Shown here: piece after piece, positions 46,086 through 58,350 of the stretch | How the letters are laid out: each line of letters opens with the position of its first letter | Position numbering within the stretch: the first letter of the stretch is position 1 | DNA from: Plumapathes pennacea | Lineage: Eukaryota > Cnidaria > Anthozoa > Antipatharia > Myriopathidae | DNA: 64,000 nucleotides | Reading direction: 5' to 3' | NCBI GenBank assembly: GCA_964036295.1 | Contig: OZ038470.1 | Span: forward strand, 12,219,578-12,283,577 | Position numbers and translations under genes: made by a program | Notes under the pieces: model-generated | The model's input: the letters and a program-made list of their open reading frames with translations, nothing else | What the model was told of the DNA's origin: nothing | The model's database searches: none

Positions 46086-49000
46086 ATGGTGGAAGATGGT
46101 TCGAAATACTTCGAAGATTTCATCATAAGGAAGGAAGGCAAAAGTAATGTAAGTCAATACATGCAGGACTCCTTCGAGTTGATCTGAGCAAGTAGGCAAA
46201 CGCTTGGCAGTGCATTCTGTTTTTTTAGCATTAATATTTTTATAAGTCGGAGTAGTGTATAGTTTAAAATAGTTTAGAATCCCTCTTTCATTGGGTTGCA
46301 ATGTTCTATAAACTTGCATTGGAGCAGTTGGTGTCTTAGCATTAATGTAGTAAACTCTATACAGTCTTTCTGGGCTTCCCAAAACGGCTACAATTATAAT
46401 TAAAATTGCAGATCATGTAATATTTATGAAATATATAATGCGTGGCCGTGTAATATATATAGCCTCGAAATCATCTAAACACTTAGAAAGTTGGGAGAAC
46501 ACAAGAGTAGCGGAGGGAAACCACGAGGCTGCCGAGTGGTTCCCCTAGCAACTCAGGTGTTCTCCCAACTTCCCAAGTATTTAGATGAGGCTATATTACA
46601 CAGGAACGCATGATATTTTTCTTTTATAAAATAATTAGTCAATAAAATACATCACGTATCACGTCAGTGTGTAATATACTCTCATCTTAAATGGTTATTT
46701 AGCCAATCGGAACACACGTAGTATCATAGTTATTTTATAATAATAATTAAACGTAACTCTGGGCCATAATTATGCATATTTTGTTGCAATTTCACCTAGT
46801 AAAAGAAGTATTTATCAGGAAGAGTATATACCTTGTGTGCATTATATGTTGCATGAATATACAAAACATTATTCATGTTCATTGGAACAAAAGAAATTTC
46901 TCTTCTGAGAATTGAAATATTCTGGGACTGATTAGACATGACAGCTGCTACATGCAATATAATGTTGTTCATATATGATGTGTTTTAATGCAAGCCAATC
47001 TCATTTTATTCACAATCTTTTAGAAAGTCAAGTGTGCCAAACAAAATATTGCATCTAGAATTATTAGATGATATAGGCCCAACCAAATGAGTACAATATC
47101 GACAACATCATCCAGCATTGTTTTACAGAGTGTGGCCAAATGAGTTCAACAATGTCCAACATGTATTGTAGGATTGAGCCCCTGTAAGTAAGGTTCTTAT
47201 ATTGTGCACTGCACAAATCATATAATGTTGCACAGGCTAGCTGTCGAAATGAATCAAACATTAAGAACATCAAGTTCATCAAACCCAAGAACAAAGTGAA
47301 TGTTGGATGGTGTTGTACAGATTATTTGACAGAAATCAAACTTTGTCCAACATCATAAATATGGTGACCAAAAGAGTTCAAGATGTTCATCCAACAATCA
47401 GTTGGATGATGTTGTATGGTAATGTTGGGATGCAAAACAATTTATTATATTTTATCTTGAAGAGACCAATCAACCGTGTAGAGCCGTTTTCGGATGACTG
47501 TCGAAAACCAAAACCAAAGTAATCACACAGACCAATCACAGAGACTGAGAGAAAACAGTTCAGCCAATTGGAAGCCAAAGTAATTCACGTTTGGTCTTGC
47601 GTTTGGTTTTACTTTCCAATCAGCAATGCGAGTACACGCCATTGCTTGCTTGAGAAGTGTTTGGTTTTGGTTTTGGTTTTGTTCCTGATTGGCTGAGCAT
47701 GCTGACAAACTCGTGTGGACCAATCTGAAAGCGAAGCAAACGCAAAACCAAAGCAATCACATAATTACTTTCGACAGTCATCCGAAAACCGCTCTATTAA
47801 GTAAATGCCATCACCAACACTACTTTTTTCGCCTGCTGTATTTGAGTAGATGGCAGTATTTTTTATTATCAGTAGGTTTTGCTTTTGATCCTGATTCCTC
47901 AATAATGCTGCCAGACATTACCAGTAAATCAAGTTCAATTTTCTCCTTCACTTTTGGTAGCACAAATATATCATAAAGTAAGGAGAACTTGGCTTTTGAT
48001 ACCTTGTGCAGATGATAGCTGATTAAACTATCAATTCTCACTAGATCACTCATACATTTCCTTTTAAAAGGTTGGGAGAATTTGCATTTTGAACTTGGGA
48101 GTGACAGAGTTAATATTGTTTGGATCAATCCAATTGTGTAACATAAAAGCAACACTAAAGAAACCCCACACAAATAACTTCTGAAAGTTTGTTTTGATGC
48201 TTGTTTTGATGGACTTTGATTCTCTCCCAGTGGGTAGAATACTGGGTGGTTCTTCGTGGTCCATGGATGTTGTTTTACAAGGACAGGACAACAACAGACA
48301 GAGATAATGTAAGTATTAGCATGCAGTGATAAACCTCAAATTATCAGATACATATAGGCATTATTAATTATTTAAATAAATAACTTTTGAATTATAATAT
48401 TATTTCAAACATCAACTTATTGTGTGTAAAAAGGGACTGATTGGGTCAGCCAGTATAGTGGAACCCCGTTCATACGGCCACTACTGGTACATAAAAATTT
48501 GGCTGTATTAACAGGGTTTTCAGATAAGAAAATGACTGAGCATTTGTTCTGCATTTGTGGTTGTAATAATGAGGTGATCATAATGATGGGGTGCCAATTA
48601 AGGCAAGGTTCCATGCATCTAAGCCATAGCTTGGCTAGAGATCCTTTACCTTTGTTGATCAAAGAATTTTATTGCTGTGGAACCAAAGTTAAATGAGGCA
48701 AGCTTTTTTTATGTTGATTTTTGTACTTGGTACTTTTGGTAATTGCTTGTTTTCAAAAGGAAGACTACAGTAGCTTTATATAGTAGTTTCTTTTTTTTTC
48801 CACCACTGTGAGTTATAATTACCATTCTGCACATTAACTGCAAATCAAACCTCAACAAAAATTTTTCACTAATTTTGGTCCTTAACTGTGTGTGGCAGTT
48901 GTGTCACCAGAATGGAATCCTACAATGTCCATCACTGATTGATATTAATATTGTGGTAGGGTAAATTAGATGGAGTAAAGAGAAATGGGAAAAGGATGGT

Positions 49001-52000
49001 GGACTTAGGAATTAGAGAGGATATGCCACTGAAGTGAAAAGGGAGAGGCAAATGTATGTAACTTTTGATAGTTTTATTTTATTCCAGTTCAAAGGGTCAA
49101 TCGAATTGACACCAAACACAAAATGGAGTATAGCAAAGAGAAGGTCATACAACTTCCCTTTTTATGTGTCAACTGCCAGAGGAACTCATCTATTTAAGGT
49201 AATGGGTTGCTAGTAGAAACCTGTTTATTCAGAGAGAGGCCAACTTCAAATTATCTGTCTAGGTGTGGGTGTCTTAGTGCTGGGTGTCTTGGTGCTTGGG
49301 TGTCTGGATGTCTGGGTGCTGGGCCCCACTAGTCTAGGATTGCAGAGCCCTGACTGGGGGTGGACGTCAGGGGGTAAATTGGCAATGGGAAATTTAGAGC
49401 TCAAGCCAAGCTCTTTATGTCATATAAATTTACCATCTATTAAAGGAAAAAAGTTCTACTGGCCCTTTAAGTAAGAGATCGATGTAAGTTTGCAGGAGAT
49501 GAGAGACATGGTGGTGGGAATGCAACTACGACCAGAGGTGACATTTGGCAGATACAACTGTTTATGCAGCTGCAGCATTTCCTGTTTCTAATTTGTGTAC
49601 ATACATTCACTGGATTTGTTTGATTGTCATCTATTTTAGTGCCAAAGCAACATCCTACGCCACCAGTGGTTGTATGCCATTAACTTAGCAGCAAAGGTAA
49701 TATTACAACTAAGAATTCTCAATGAGAATTGAAGCCTCTCATAAGACCCTTCCACACATGTCTACATCTCATTGGCTATCATTTGTCACATGACACGATC
49801 ATCCGTCAATCGACTCACAGATCAAGATAAGTGTTGCTGCCTTGGCGAAGCTTTGCCCAATCAGAGCCGAGATCCCAATCCTCAGCAGTAACTACCTACA
49901 GACTCGAACTTAACAGTAACTGTCTGATTTTTGACAGGGTGTCCCACCAATCCGCCCACCATCTCACATTCCACGAAGTTCCGCATTAGTTGTAGAGGAA
50001 GGGGAGTTTTTCTCTTCATGGGATTCTGACAAAACTAAACAAGATGATGACGATGTCGGCATTCCACCTGGCGTCATTCTGGTTACAGCTTTACCCAATG
50101 ACCTGTCAGACGGGACGGAGGATGACACTTCCACAAATAATAATACAGCTGGGACATTATTGTCTACACATTCAAGTGCAGGTACAGTATACCAAAGTGT
50201 ACAGACTGTTTCAGCCCCTTCACTCCCAAGGTCTTTCTATATCCACTTTCAAGGTCTTTCTATATCCAAAGAAGAAAAGTATGAGTATAGTGTTGTGAGA
50301 ATTGACAGTTTAATCGATACTTTTATTTTCTGAAGAAGGTATCAAAAGCCAAGTTCTCATTACTGCATTATAGATTATCTGTGAAAAACTGAAAGAGAAA
50401 TTGATCACTCCCATTAAACACAATCTCTTTCAGTCTTTCGACATACAGTATAATGGAGCATTTTTTTAGGTGAAATTGTCAGTTTGCTATCAGTTCGCAT
50501 GCCTTTTGCGTTGGAAAAATGACACAACAACACTGAATACAAGACCCATTTATTTACCTGTAATTCCTTTGTATTTCTCACAGAACCAACAACAACAGCA
50601 GCAAAGGAGTCACAGTCTGCTCGGCATGTCCCTGGCAGAGCTGTGACTTCAACAGGAATCCTTGGAGCATCACATCTTGGTATGTTTACGCTCAGCCACA
50701 TGTACAATCCTGTTCAAAAGTACATTTACAGTTTCTCTCATAAAATCTTCTTAATAGACCATTTTCTCCCCGGGGGGGGGGGGGGGGGTACTCAATAGGA
50801 ATTTGGGTAGGGGTGTTCCACCAACTCTATAAAACCCTGACCCTATTCAAGACACAAAAATGGAAATTTTGCTACCCTGTCTAAGACAAAGTTCTCTAAT
50901 TGGATACCCTGTTCAAGACTGGACGCGCGAAAAAATGGCGAGTGCAAAAAAATGTGGTTGAGGGGAGAGGGGAAGAGGAGAGGATCTTGAGAAAATAACC
51001 CTGTTTAAGACACGAAAATGTAAAATTTGATACCCTGTTTAAGACAGAAGACCCTGAAAATGATACCCTATCGGGCGGAACATCCCTATATAGGAAATAT
51101 ATGGGAGTACCCCCCCCCCCCCCCCGGGCATTTTCTCAAGGTTGTGCGCGCATCCAAGAATTGTTCTCATGCGCGAGCGTTGTAGAAAACAGATTTTAAA
51201 ACTTCAGATAGCTGTCCTAACTCACATAAGAGCGCAGCATGAAGCATGTACATCCAGGCTGAATACAGTCCGCCGTGAAAGAAACCTAAAAGTTGAATTT
51301 GAAAGTCTTGGCCCGTCAAGCTTGGGCGCGCGCGCAACCTTGAGAAAATGGCTTATTGAACATCCTACTCCTCCCTCCCTTCAAGGGTAGGGGTTTTATA
51401 TGTTTTAACCAATCTAGCCAAATGTAAAGAGGATGATCTGCAGAACATAGCAATACTGTTCTTAACCAATATTATCAGGGTTTCCCGAGCACGTTTGACA
51501 GGTTTAGACCAGCTATATCCTGATATACTGTGGTGGGTCAGAATTGCTTTGTAGGTGTCACGAAATTCTATTACAGGTGGCAGCAGTGCACTTTCGGTCA
51601 ACTGTCGTTTGACAGTCGGCTAGGTGTCGGCTGAGCCTCATTGACGGTCGGCCAGTAGTCGGCAGAGACTCGGTTGGCATTCATGAAGTGTCAATTAACC
51701 GATAGCCAGTCGTCGACAGTTGGTTGACCTAGTGCCTGATAGTTCACTGATCTGGTGAACTGCCTACCATCCTAAATGGATCTCTTTTCTTTTTGCATTT
51801 CAGTAGTACCAGACAGGAACGAAACTCAGATCTCCCAACGTGGTAGTATAGCCGTTGACAACTCGCACACAGCGCATAAGCCTTTTGGACGTGGTACATT
51901 AACACATGGAACAGGTAAAGCTACCCCCACCCCTTGCCGGGAAAGTGCTGTTTCTGTTGCCTCACCCCAAACATGGCAGTTCTCCCGCCTTTGCGCCTCA

Positions 52001-52724
52001 TCTCCCGTGCTTTTTGCGCCTCATCTCCCGCATCCGCACCTCATCTTTCACGAGCCATGATCCGCTGTCAATCATTTGCTTTGTTTTACAGAGCTGGGCC
52101 CAGTTTTTTAAAGCACGATTAGGCTAATCCTGGATTAGGTCTAAACTTTCTTGTCTTTTTTTAGCCTGAAAACGTGAAAGTTTCACCCACAACGACTTTC
52201 TTGATAACGTTGTAAGCTGTAACAAGCTTTTTATTCCATCTTCGAACAAAATCCTGCAGTATATTGGCAGAGAGGTCGAGAAAATGAATTTTGTTAATCC
52301 TGGATTAGCTTAATCGACTTTTGAAAAACCGGGCCCTGGTTAGAACCAGCAATTTCGACTCAGGTTTTTAGATAAGGTCAGTATAGCTTACGATATACCC
52401 CCACCCCCTAACCCCAGAGAGTCCTCCCTTTACGGAGAGAGGCCCAGATTTTCCTGGCTGAATCTCCTGCCAGTAAATTTGTTGATGTTGGTTACTGAGT
52501 CGACGCATTCAAATGACACTGTTTATTTTGATTGCGCAGATTTGTCTAGAAACAGGAAAATTTCTTCTCCATGGAGTCTTTCAGTGGATCGGCCGAATAG
52601 CAGCCCGCAGGCCGACCCACCGAACAAGCAGCGGTTTTCTACGCCGACATATAGGAAGTTAAATTTCTCACGTCACATGGCTCGTTCTGCCCCGGATGTA
52701 CAGGTCCTCTCTCTCGAAGACTAA
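46086..52724 (+). CDS. PH-domain adaptor protein
   Basis: Eight coding exons: 46086-46148 (exon acceptor at 46070), 48231-48308, 49088-49198, 49640-49696, 49938-50181, 50584-50679, 51804-51914, 52540-52724. Phases close to 314 aa. Residues about 6-103 form a PH domain: YFEDFIIRKEG, then WVEYWVVLRGPWMLFYKD, then the strand block FPFYVSTARGTHLFKC, and the C-terminal helix with the invariant-type Trp in HQWLYAINLAAK. The opening resembles STAP-type adaptor PH domains. The rest is low-complexity, Ser/Thr/Pro-rich with an acidic DDDD patch and no SH2 domain. It probably binds phosphoinositides or partners at membranes and is regulated by phosphorylation of the tail (inference). Introns hold several transposons. 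Confidence 0.85.
46438..46612. mobile_element. Hairpin MITE in PH-gene intron 1
   Basis: Arms of about 65 bp: ATGCGTGGCCGTGTAATATA ... GTTGGGAGAACAC and the inverse GTGTTCTCCCAAC ... TATTACACAGGAACGCAT, around a 45-bp centre. Confidence 0.8.
47040..47420. repeat. Repeats with the motif CCAAATGAGTTCAACAATGTCC
   Basis: Variants of (C)CAAATGAGT(T/A)CAA followed by a short gap and (T)CCAAC occur at about 47080, 47134, and (as CCAAAAGAGTTCAAGATG) 47367. An old interspersed repeat in the PH-gene intron. Confidence 0.5.
47481..47794. mobile_element. GAGC-TA MITE, inverted copy in PH-gene intron 1
   Basis: 314 bp with TA at 47479-47480 and 47795-47796. Similar throughout to 25711-26032 but in the opposite orientation. 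Termini GAGCCGTTTTCGGATGACTG / CAGTCATCCGAAAACCGCTC. Confidence 0.88.
47925..48112 (-). repeat. TTAA-type MITE copy, reversed
   Basis: Read on the minus strand it follows the 52742 copy: ...TGGGAGTGA end, TTTAAAAGG, GAGTGATCTAGTGAGAATTG, GGTATCAAAAGCCAAG, ATGATATATT. One end is eroded. Confidence 0.65.
48455..48625 (+). repeat. Pogo-like MITE fragment
   Basis: TATAGTGGAACCCCGTTCATACGG at the left, GGCTGTATTAACAGGG within, and CAAGGTTCCATGCA at the right. Related to 24990-25137, with the internal part rearranged. Confidence 0.5.
50760..51125. repeat. Poly-G/poly-C bounded repeat in PH-gene intron 6
   Basis: Starts with CCCCGGGGGGG at about 50769 and ends with CCCCCCCCGGGC at about 51125. Internally, CCTGTTCAAGAC/CCTGTTTAAGAC phrases repeat about six times. 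An inverted C/G-ended repeat, probably an old mobile element. Confidence 0.5.
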
Positions 52725-52741
52725 GACGATCCAGAAGTTAA

Positions 52742-52930
52742 CCCTGTCACTCCCAAGCTCAAATTACAAATTCTCCCAACCATAAAATAAGAAAATGCAT
52801 GAGGGATTAAAAGAGAATGTTTTAAAGAGCTCTCAATTAAGCAAGGTATCAAATGACAAATTCTCCATACTTTATGATATATCTCTGGTGGGTGACCGAA
52901 AAGAGAAAATTGAACTTGGGAGTGAAAGGG
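52742..52930. mobile_element. TTAA-flanked MITE, piggyBac-like ends
   Basis: TTAA at 52738-52741 and 52931-52934 encloses an element whose ends are CCCTGTCACTCCCAAG and CTTGGGAGTGAAAGGG (inverse, one mismatch). CCC-starting TIRs at TTAA are the piggyBac pattern. It begins just 13 bp after the PH-gene stop, so it lies in the 3'UTR. Other copies or fragments: 9755, 15345, 26325, 33020, 47925, 50215, 58927. Confidence 0.8.
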
Positions 52931-52934
52931 TTAA

Positions 52935-55037
52935 CAAAATAAAGATGGTGCAGTCAAGATTATATCATTCGCCAAACAATCCAAAAAGCGAATATGTGTA
53001 AATACATGTCCTGGGTATCGAAATACAATTCTCCCCGCCATTGATGAAGAGACAGTAAGGGTGACGCAAAGCGAATTTATAGCTGGATCAGATGTCAAGT
53101 TTTCATATCGTACTGCATGTTCCTGTTGGTAAATTTAGTCAGTTTGTCTTGTTAGGACTCAAACGGTTAGCGAATTTTTGGTTAGCATCTCTACGGACAT
53201 TTGCTTTCTTACGTACCGTAAATGCTCTGAAAAGACCCCCCTCTCCCCTTCCCCCCTTCCAATTTAGAAATTGCCCTGTGATCATGCAACATACAAGGGG
53301 TATTGAGGGGGGGGGGGGGGGGTTTAAGGGGTGGGGGGTGGGGGAGTAATATATTCGGGAAGAATTTTGTGGGGCAATAACTACAAACGGGATTTTACAG
53401 TATGTCGGTTCTAATTCTCGTTCGCCTATAGATATTTATAGAAGTTATGCATTTAATGCTCCTGTAGAGTGACTTATTTATTAATTTATTTATTGATAGT
53501 ATTTCATTTGAAAATAAAGGGTAGTGTTCTGCCCAGTTTAGATGTTTTTAAAGCGCTGATAATGCGCTTATTGTTGATAGTTATTTTGCGTATGGATTAT
53601 GTAATGGATACTCCTCTCCTCCCCCCCCCCCCCCCCCCCCGGAAAAAATTATAATGTCGAGCTGCTTTTTTTATCATAATCCTTCGCTAAGGCAGTTTTG
53701 AATCCAGGTAACCCTTTCGCATTGTTCTTCATGACCTCATGACAAAAAGGGTTTCAAGCCATTATCACCGACGCCATGGGCCGTGTGTTATAATCGGGAA
53801 CTCAACACGTTTTATACAGTCAGTCAATCTTGATTACTTTTACAGCACAAGGGAGAAAAATGATAACACTTAGATTCCCCATCGGTAAAACCAAGTAAAA
53901 GTGTTCAACCCCAAGTCTCTTTCGGCTGATTCGCACTGACACACTAATTCTTACATATTTATTTCAATCAGCTCGATTTCTCTTATGGTGAATAGTTTGT
54001 CACTCAAATGACGTATACAACCTGTCAACCGACTTCGAATCGTGCAGTCGGTTGTGTCCCTGATCGAGATTATTCGTCAGTGCCTCTTCAAGATTTGAAA
54101 AAGAGGTAAATATTCAGGCATATCCTTTTGGTTTCAGTTGATAACGGACTTCCCTCAGGTTTTACATGTACGTTTAGCTTTTCGTGACTCGTTTGCCATG
54201 TATACCAAATACATATGGGCGCAAGTAATTCAGTTAGTTGGCCTTTGGGGCGGCGAATGGACCTGAACTCGATGCGTTTTTGACCCTGCATGGACTTGCT
54301 CTGGGCTTGGAAGGCCCAGCAAGACCAAAAGAATGACAAATCAGGAATGGATTTGAAAAATTCAACTATATTGACTCCTTCTCGTGCATGACTGAACGCA
54401 TTCAGTACCAGCTGCGGAGCCGCTCTGTTGGACAAAGCACAGGGCAAGGCCAAAATCGAGAAAAAAGGATTCGGACGAATCCTTTCTAAAAAAGAATGCG
54501 ATGGATTCAAAATCCAGATTTGAAAGTTGTCCAAGGAATACCCTTCACGTCGGCTTTAGGATCAGGAACTCCCGTAACTTTCGGTTCATCTAACACTTGA
54601 TCCGTGTGAGGCCGGCTGATTCATTTCAGTTCCCCTCACACGAAACAAGTCCTTTAGGTCAGAATCTGAAAAGTAAAGATTTTGATACTAAAGCGCATGC
54701 ACGGGTGATTTCACTCCAGAAAGGATTCATTCGAATCTGTTTTTCTCGATTCTAGCTTCTGTTTTGCCCTCGAGCATATAAAATTCTCGGCTGGTATCAA
54801 ATGTGAGTTTAATGCGTTCAGTCATGTACTCGGTACGAGTCAATTATATAGTTGAAATTTTCAAATCCATTCCTGAATTGTTGTTCTTTTGGTCTTGCTG
54901 GGCCTTCGAATCCCAGAGCGAATCCATGCAGGGTCAGAAATCCGTCGCCGGAGTTCAGGTGATTCGCCCAAAGGGAACCAACTAAATGTTTGCGCCTGCT
55001 AACGACTCACGAAAGCAAAACGTACCACTACAAGCCA
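52935..55037. other. Intergenic with foldback element
   Basis: PH-gene 3' flank, poly-G and poly-C runs at about 53310-53345 and 53621-53640, and the inverted repeat 54225-54985. No exon supported; the frame at 54088-54534 on the minus strand lies in the repeat. Confidence 0.45.
54225..54985. mobile_element. Foldback element with arms of about 260 bp
   Basis: 54225-54510 (AGTTAGTTGGCCTTTGGGGC ... CCTGCATGGA ... GCCCAGCAAGACCAAAAGAA ...) is repeated in inverse at about 54715-54985. Arms have diverged, so it is older than the TenA-array insertion. The frame in the left arm looks incidental. Confidence 0.65.
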
Positions 55038-55195
55038 TGCTTCTGAAAACATAACTGAAGCGCGCTGTGAAGATTCTGATTTTTTTCCTTCCGGCGGAAG
55101 ACACTCATCGGAAATTATAAACTCGTTGTGAGTATTACCATGCAAACTTAACTTATAGAATTTTTTTTCCTTCTAGATATCAAACACCAGTTGGG

Positions 55196-56597
55196 ATGAG
55201 TCAATCAAAAGGTTGGTTTAATAATTTCTTCTTTGACCCTTCTGATGAAGTTTCGTATGTAATTAAATTATTCCTTGTTTTGGGGATCCAACCCGAAGAT
55301 TTTTATCAGAGTTAAACCGTATTCATCAGATTTGTCTTTGCAAGTTGGGGCGCAAAACGCTTTCTTACGGCGTAACTATATTTAGTTGGCGGAGCACGAT
55401 ACTGACACAGCTAAGGCCGACCCTCCTATGAGAGACGCCCTCCTGGAAGGGTCACCCTTCTCTATTAAAACTCCTTGTTCCGTTTACATGATAGAGGGTC
55501 GCCCTAGGAGGAGGGTTACCCTATCTCCTTGCTAGGGTAGCCCTCCCAACTTTTGGCTATGTAAACGCTCGAGGTATAGGTTTACCCTCCCAGGAGAGCT
55601 AAGTTTAGCAGTGCCAGGTCACCCTCAAATCTCGCCATGTTTTGTAATGGCTTCGCTCTTGGCGAGATAGCCCCTGGGATAGCGCTTGGCATGAAAAAGA
55701 GGGAGGGAGGGGGGGGGGGGCTATCTTTTGACCCTTCTAGAAGGGTGTCCCTCCTTGGAGTGTCATGCACCCTCCTTCCATGTAAATCTTGTATTCTCAA
55801 AAATGCCCACCTGAAACTTTTCTTTTCACTCCATGACAGCAAAGCAATATGGCATGGGCCGTCACCAGAGACTTCGTTATGGGATCGCCAATTTCGAGAA
55901 CCTCTTCGGAACTCCTGCTCAGCGAGCGCTGAAACCCAGTTTCAGTCAAACGCTGTTTGAAAACCCCACCAGTAAAGCGATCTGCGAGGCTGTGATAAAT
56001 ACAATGTTTTTCAAAGGAATGGTTCAAGGCACTCTGGATCCGGAGGACTATGGTGGCTACATGGTCCAAGACGCGGCCTACTGTTTTGAAGCCGTCAAGG
56101 CTTTCGATTCTGCGGCGCCAAAGATGCAGGAAGCCGGGCAACCTGACTTCGCTCTGCTGTACAGGTCGCAGTCCGCAAGCTACAACAGCTACAACCAGGA
56201 CTTTGTGAAGAAATGGAAGCTGAAAAGTGCTGAGAGCGTTGTGCTGGGTCCAGCTGCCCAGATGTATGTGGCGTATGAATCTGCACTGGGAGACAAGGAC
56301 CCAAGGCACCTTTGTATTGGCATACTACCTTGCAATATGCTGTGGCCCTGGGTCGCGAAAGAACTCGACTCAAAAGTGCCGGATTCCAGCCTGTACAAGC
56401 CATGGTTCAAAGCAAATAAGTCAGATCACCAGTCGAGCGCAGAGCAATTTGTAGATAAGTTCTTCAGTAAAGCCGACCTTGAAAAGTGCCAGCCCATTTT
56501 TAACGAGGGAATGATTAACGAGCTGAATTTTTTCCTCTCCGCATGCGATCAAGATCTTGTTGATTACGACTTTGGCCAAGTCGTTTCCACAGAATAA
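55196..56597 (+). CDS. TenA/THI-4 (thiaminase II-like) protein, copy 4
   Basis: Coding exons 55196-55211 and 55840-56597, 257 aa. The first exon (ATGAGTCAATCAAAAG|GTTGG) and the acceptor are conserved with copies 2 and 3, which supports the two-exon model. The protein has a six-residue insertion near residue 24 (NFENLF), keeps the QD-AAY, PCNMLW and NELNFF pocket residues, and ends FGQVVSTE. Homology to the array starts at 55038, so it lacks the UTR exon and TATA-like promoter of copies 2 and 3 and must use another. DNA divergence is well above that among copies 1-3, so it split off earlier. Confidence 0.85.
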
Positions 56598-57003
56598 AGC
56601 AGAATAAGGTTGTAGAATACAGTGATAGGACGTTTTTAAGGGCTGGATTTATCACTAGTTTATATTAAAAGCTTCTATTGGCCGGCAATAAATTGCGGTC
56701 ACATCCCAACAGACTATTGTTTGAACTTAATACTTTTGCTTGTGATGGTACTTATGATGATAAAATATTTATTGTTTCACAAAAATATGTTTTATTCTTT
56801 ACTGCGGCGTCAACCACTTGAAAAAGTGCCTGTTCCCAGGCCCTTTCCATTTATCCAAAAACGCAAGGGATTGTGGGATCCCCAAAGCGTCCCATGACGC
56901 AGTGCGGTTTCTGCGTGATACGTGTTATTTGATTGGTTGATTCGTGAATTAGTTCGTGTTGCGTTTTCCATTGTAGCAATTCGTTTTGCTCCGCTTCGTG
57001 CTG

Positions 57004-57639
57004 ATGGGAAAATACGAGAAATTTGACGTTTCCTACAAGGAACGTCGCTTCAACTGGCCCGTCTGGCTCATCCCGATATTTGCCGCTTTTCTGATCCTTG
57101 TGATCGCACTTTTCATCTTCGTAACTCTTGATTCAAACCGACGCTTTGGTTGTTTATTGGGCTGCGAAATCGATCAAGAAAAAGAAACATCTGCTCAAAA
57201 TCGCGAAGAGCCCACGCCGTCAGCGAAATCGGAGTTAAAGGCTCAGCAAGATCCTTCACTGACCAAAAAAATGATCGACATAAGTGGCAAGATCATTTTC
57301 CCCGCCGACAAGATTCCCGAAACTTTGCCAGCAAACTCGCACTTGAAGGTCAAATTCGAAGATGTCACCTTGCAGGATGTCAGCTCTCACTTGCTAGCTT
57401 CTACTGAGGTTGACTTGAGCGGCTACGAGAAAGACAAACAACTTGAATACACCCTCAGATGCGAGAAGCCGTCGACAGACGGGACGTACAGTGTTTCTGC
57501 TGTTCTAAATGTTGGTTGGGCGCCATCGGGAGATGACTGGATTCATAAGAATGATTTCCACTGTGATACTATGCATTCTGTCAACATAGAGGACGACAAA
57601 AACGAGTACACCAAGGATATCGAGTTGGTAAAGTATTAG
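57004..57639 (+). CDS. Single-pass membrane protein with YscW/YbaY-like domain
   Basis: One coding exon, 211 aa, ATG 57004. A short charged N-terminus (MGKYEKFDVSYKERR) precedes one hydrophobic helix at about 20-42, then a Glu/Gln/Ser linker. From about 95 to the end is a beta-rich domain: ISGKIIFPADKIPETLPANS, LKVKFEDVTLQDVSS, TYSVSAVLNVGW. The pattern 'G.I.......LP..S.L.V..EDV...D......A' is that of the YscW/YbaY lipoprotein-chaperone fold known from bacteria and found in some invertebrates. Type II orientation (C-terminal domain outside or lumenal) is likely. A donor shortly after the stop (AAAG|GTAAGG) and an acceptor at about 58508 suggest a 3'UTR intron. Function unknown. Confidence 0.75.
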   Translation: MGKYEKFDVSYKERRFNWPVWLIPIFAAFLILVIALFIFVTLDSNRRFGCLLGCEIDQEKETSAQNREEPTPSAKSELKAQQDPSLTKKMIDISGKIIFPADKIPETLPANSHLKVKFEDVTLQDVSSHLLASTEVDLSGYEKDKQLEYTLRCEKPSTDGTYSVSAVLNVGWAPSGDDWIHKNDFHCDTMHSVNIEDDKNEYTKDIELVKY

Positions 57640-58198
57640 ATAAAGGTAAGGGAACGTGAAGTTTTAGATATTCTGTCATGTATGATCGTCATGCATACAT
57701 TTCGAACGCTCACAAGCACTTTAAGTTTTACTTTTAGTTTCTATATAACTCTTTCTTTCTATAATTTCTAATTGTATCTCGTATAAATTATCGGTGATCT
57801 CAGCGGAGTATATCGATTGTAGTAGGTTTTACTTTTGTATTCAGCCAAATTCAATGATAATGTGGACTGCATGATACTGACTTTAATATTGGACTGGTTA
57901 CAAATTTGCATTGCACTTTCATTGTTCAGCTGTTTTGTTGAATTTGATTTGCGACGTGTAACAGTACATATGTACATCTACATAAAACTACATTTACTTT
58001 TTGTCTCCATGCACTGGTCGATCTCTTACTGGTAGCCACTCCAGGCATGAGAAAATTAACATTCTTCACTCTAATAATAATATAATAATAATAAATCAAA
58101 ATAATAATAATCATAGAGTGGTAAATTGTAAAGTCGATGGTAGAAAATCAAATCGATCAATCAATGTCAATTTATAACAACCAAATGGTATTGATAAA

Positions 58199-58350
58199 GT
58201 AGAACCTGGTATCTCAAACTCTCAAGGGAAGCAAGAAATACAGTAGTTTGAGGTAGGGTTGGTATTTTCTACCCATTTATTTAGAAGGAAAATAGTTCGA
58301 GGTAGGGTTGAGTTCAAGATAACTGAGTTTGAGATAGCGGGGTTCAACAG
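58199..58350. mobile_element. Short pogo-like MITE
   Basis: GTAGAACCTGGTATCTCAAA ... and the inverse of ...TTGAGATAGCGGGGTTCAACAG form inverted ends; GAGGTAGGGTTG is repeated inside. A TA target duplication is not clean on the left. Confidence 0.6.

Noticed and set aside
54088-54534. 148-residue minus-strand frame
   Set aside because: Falls inside the left arm of a foldback element, and the inverted arm has stops at the equivalent place.
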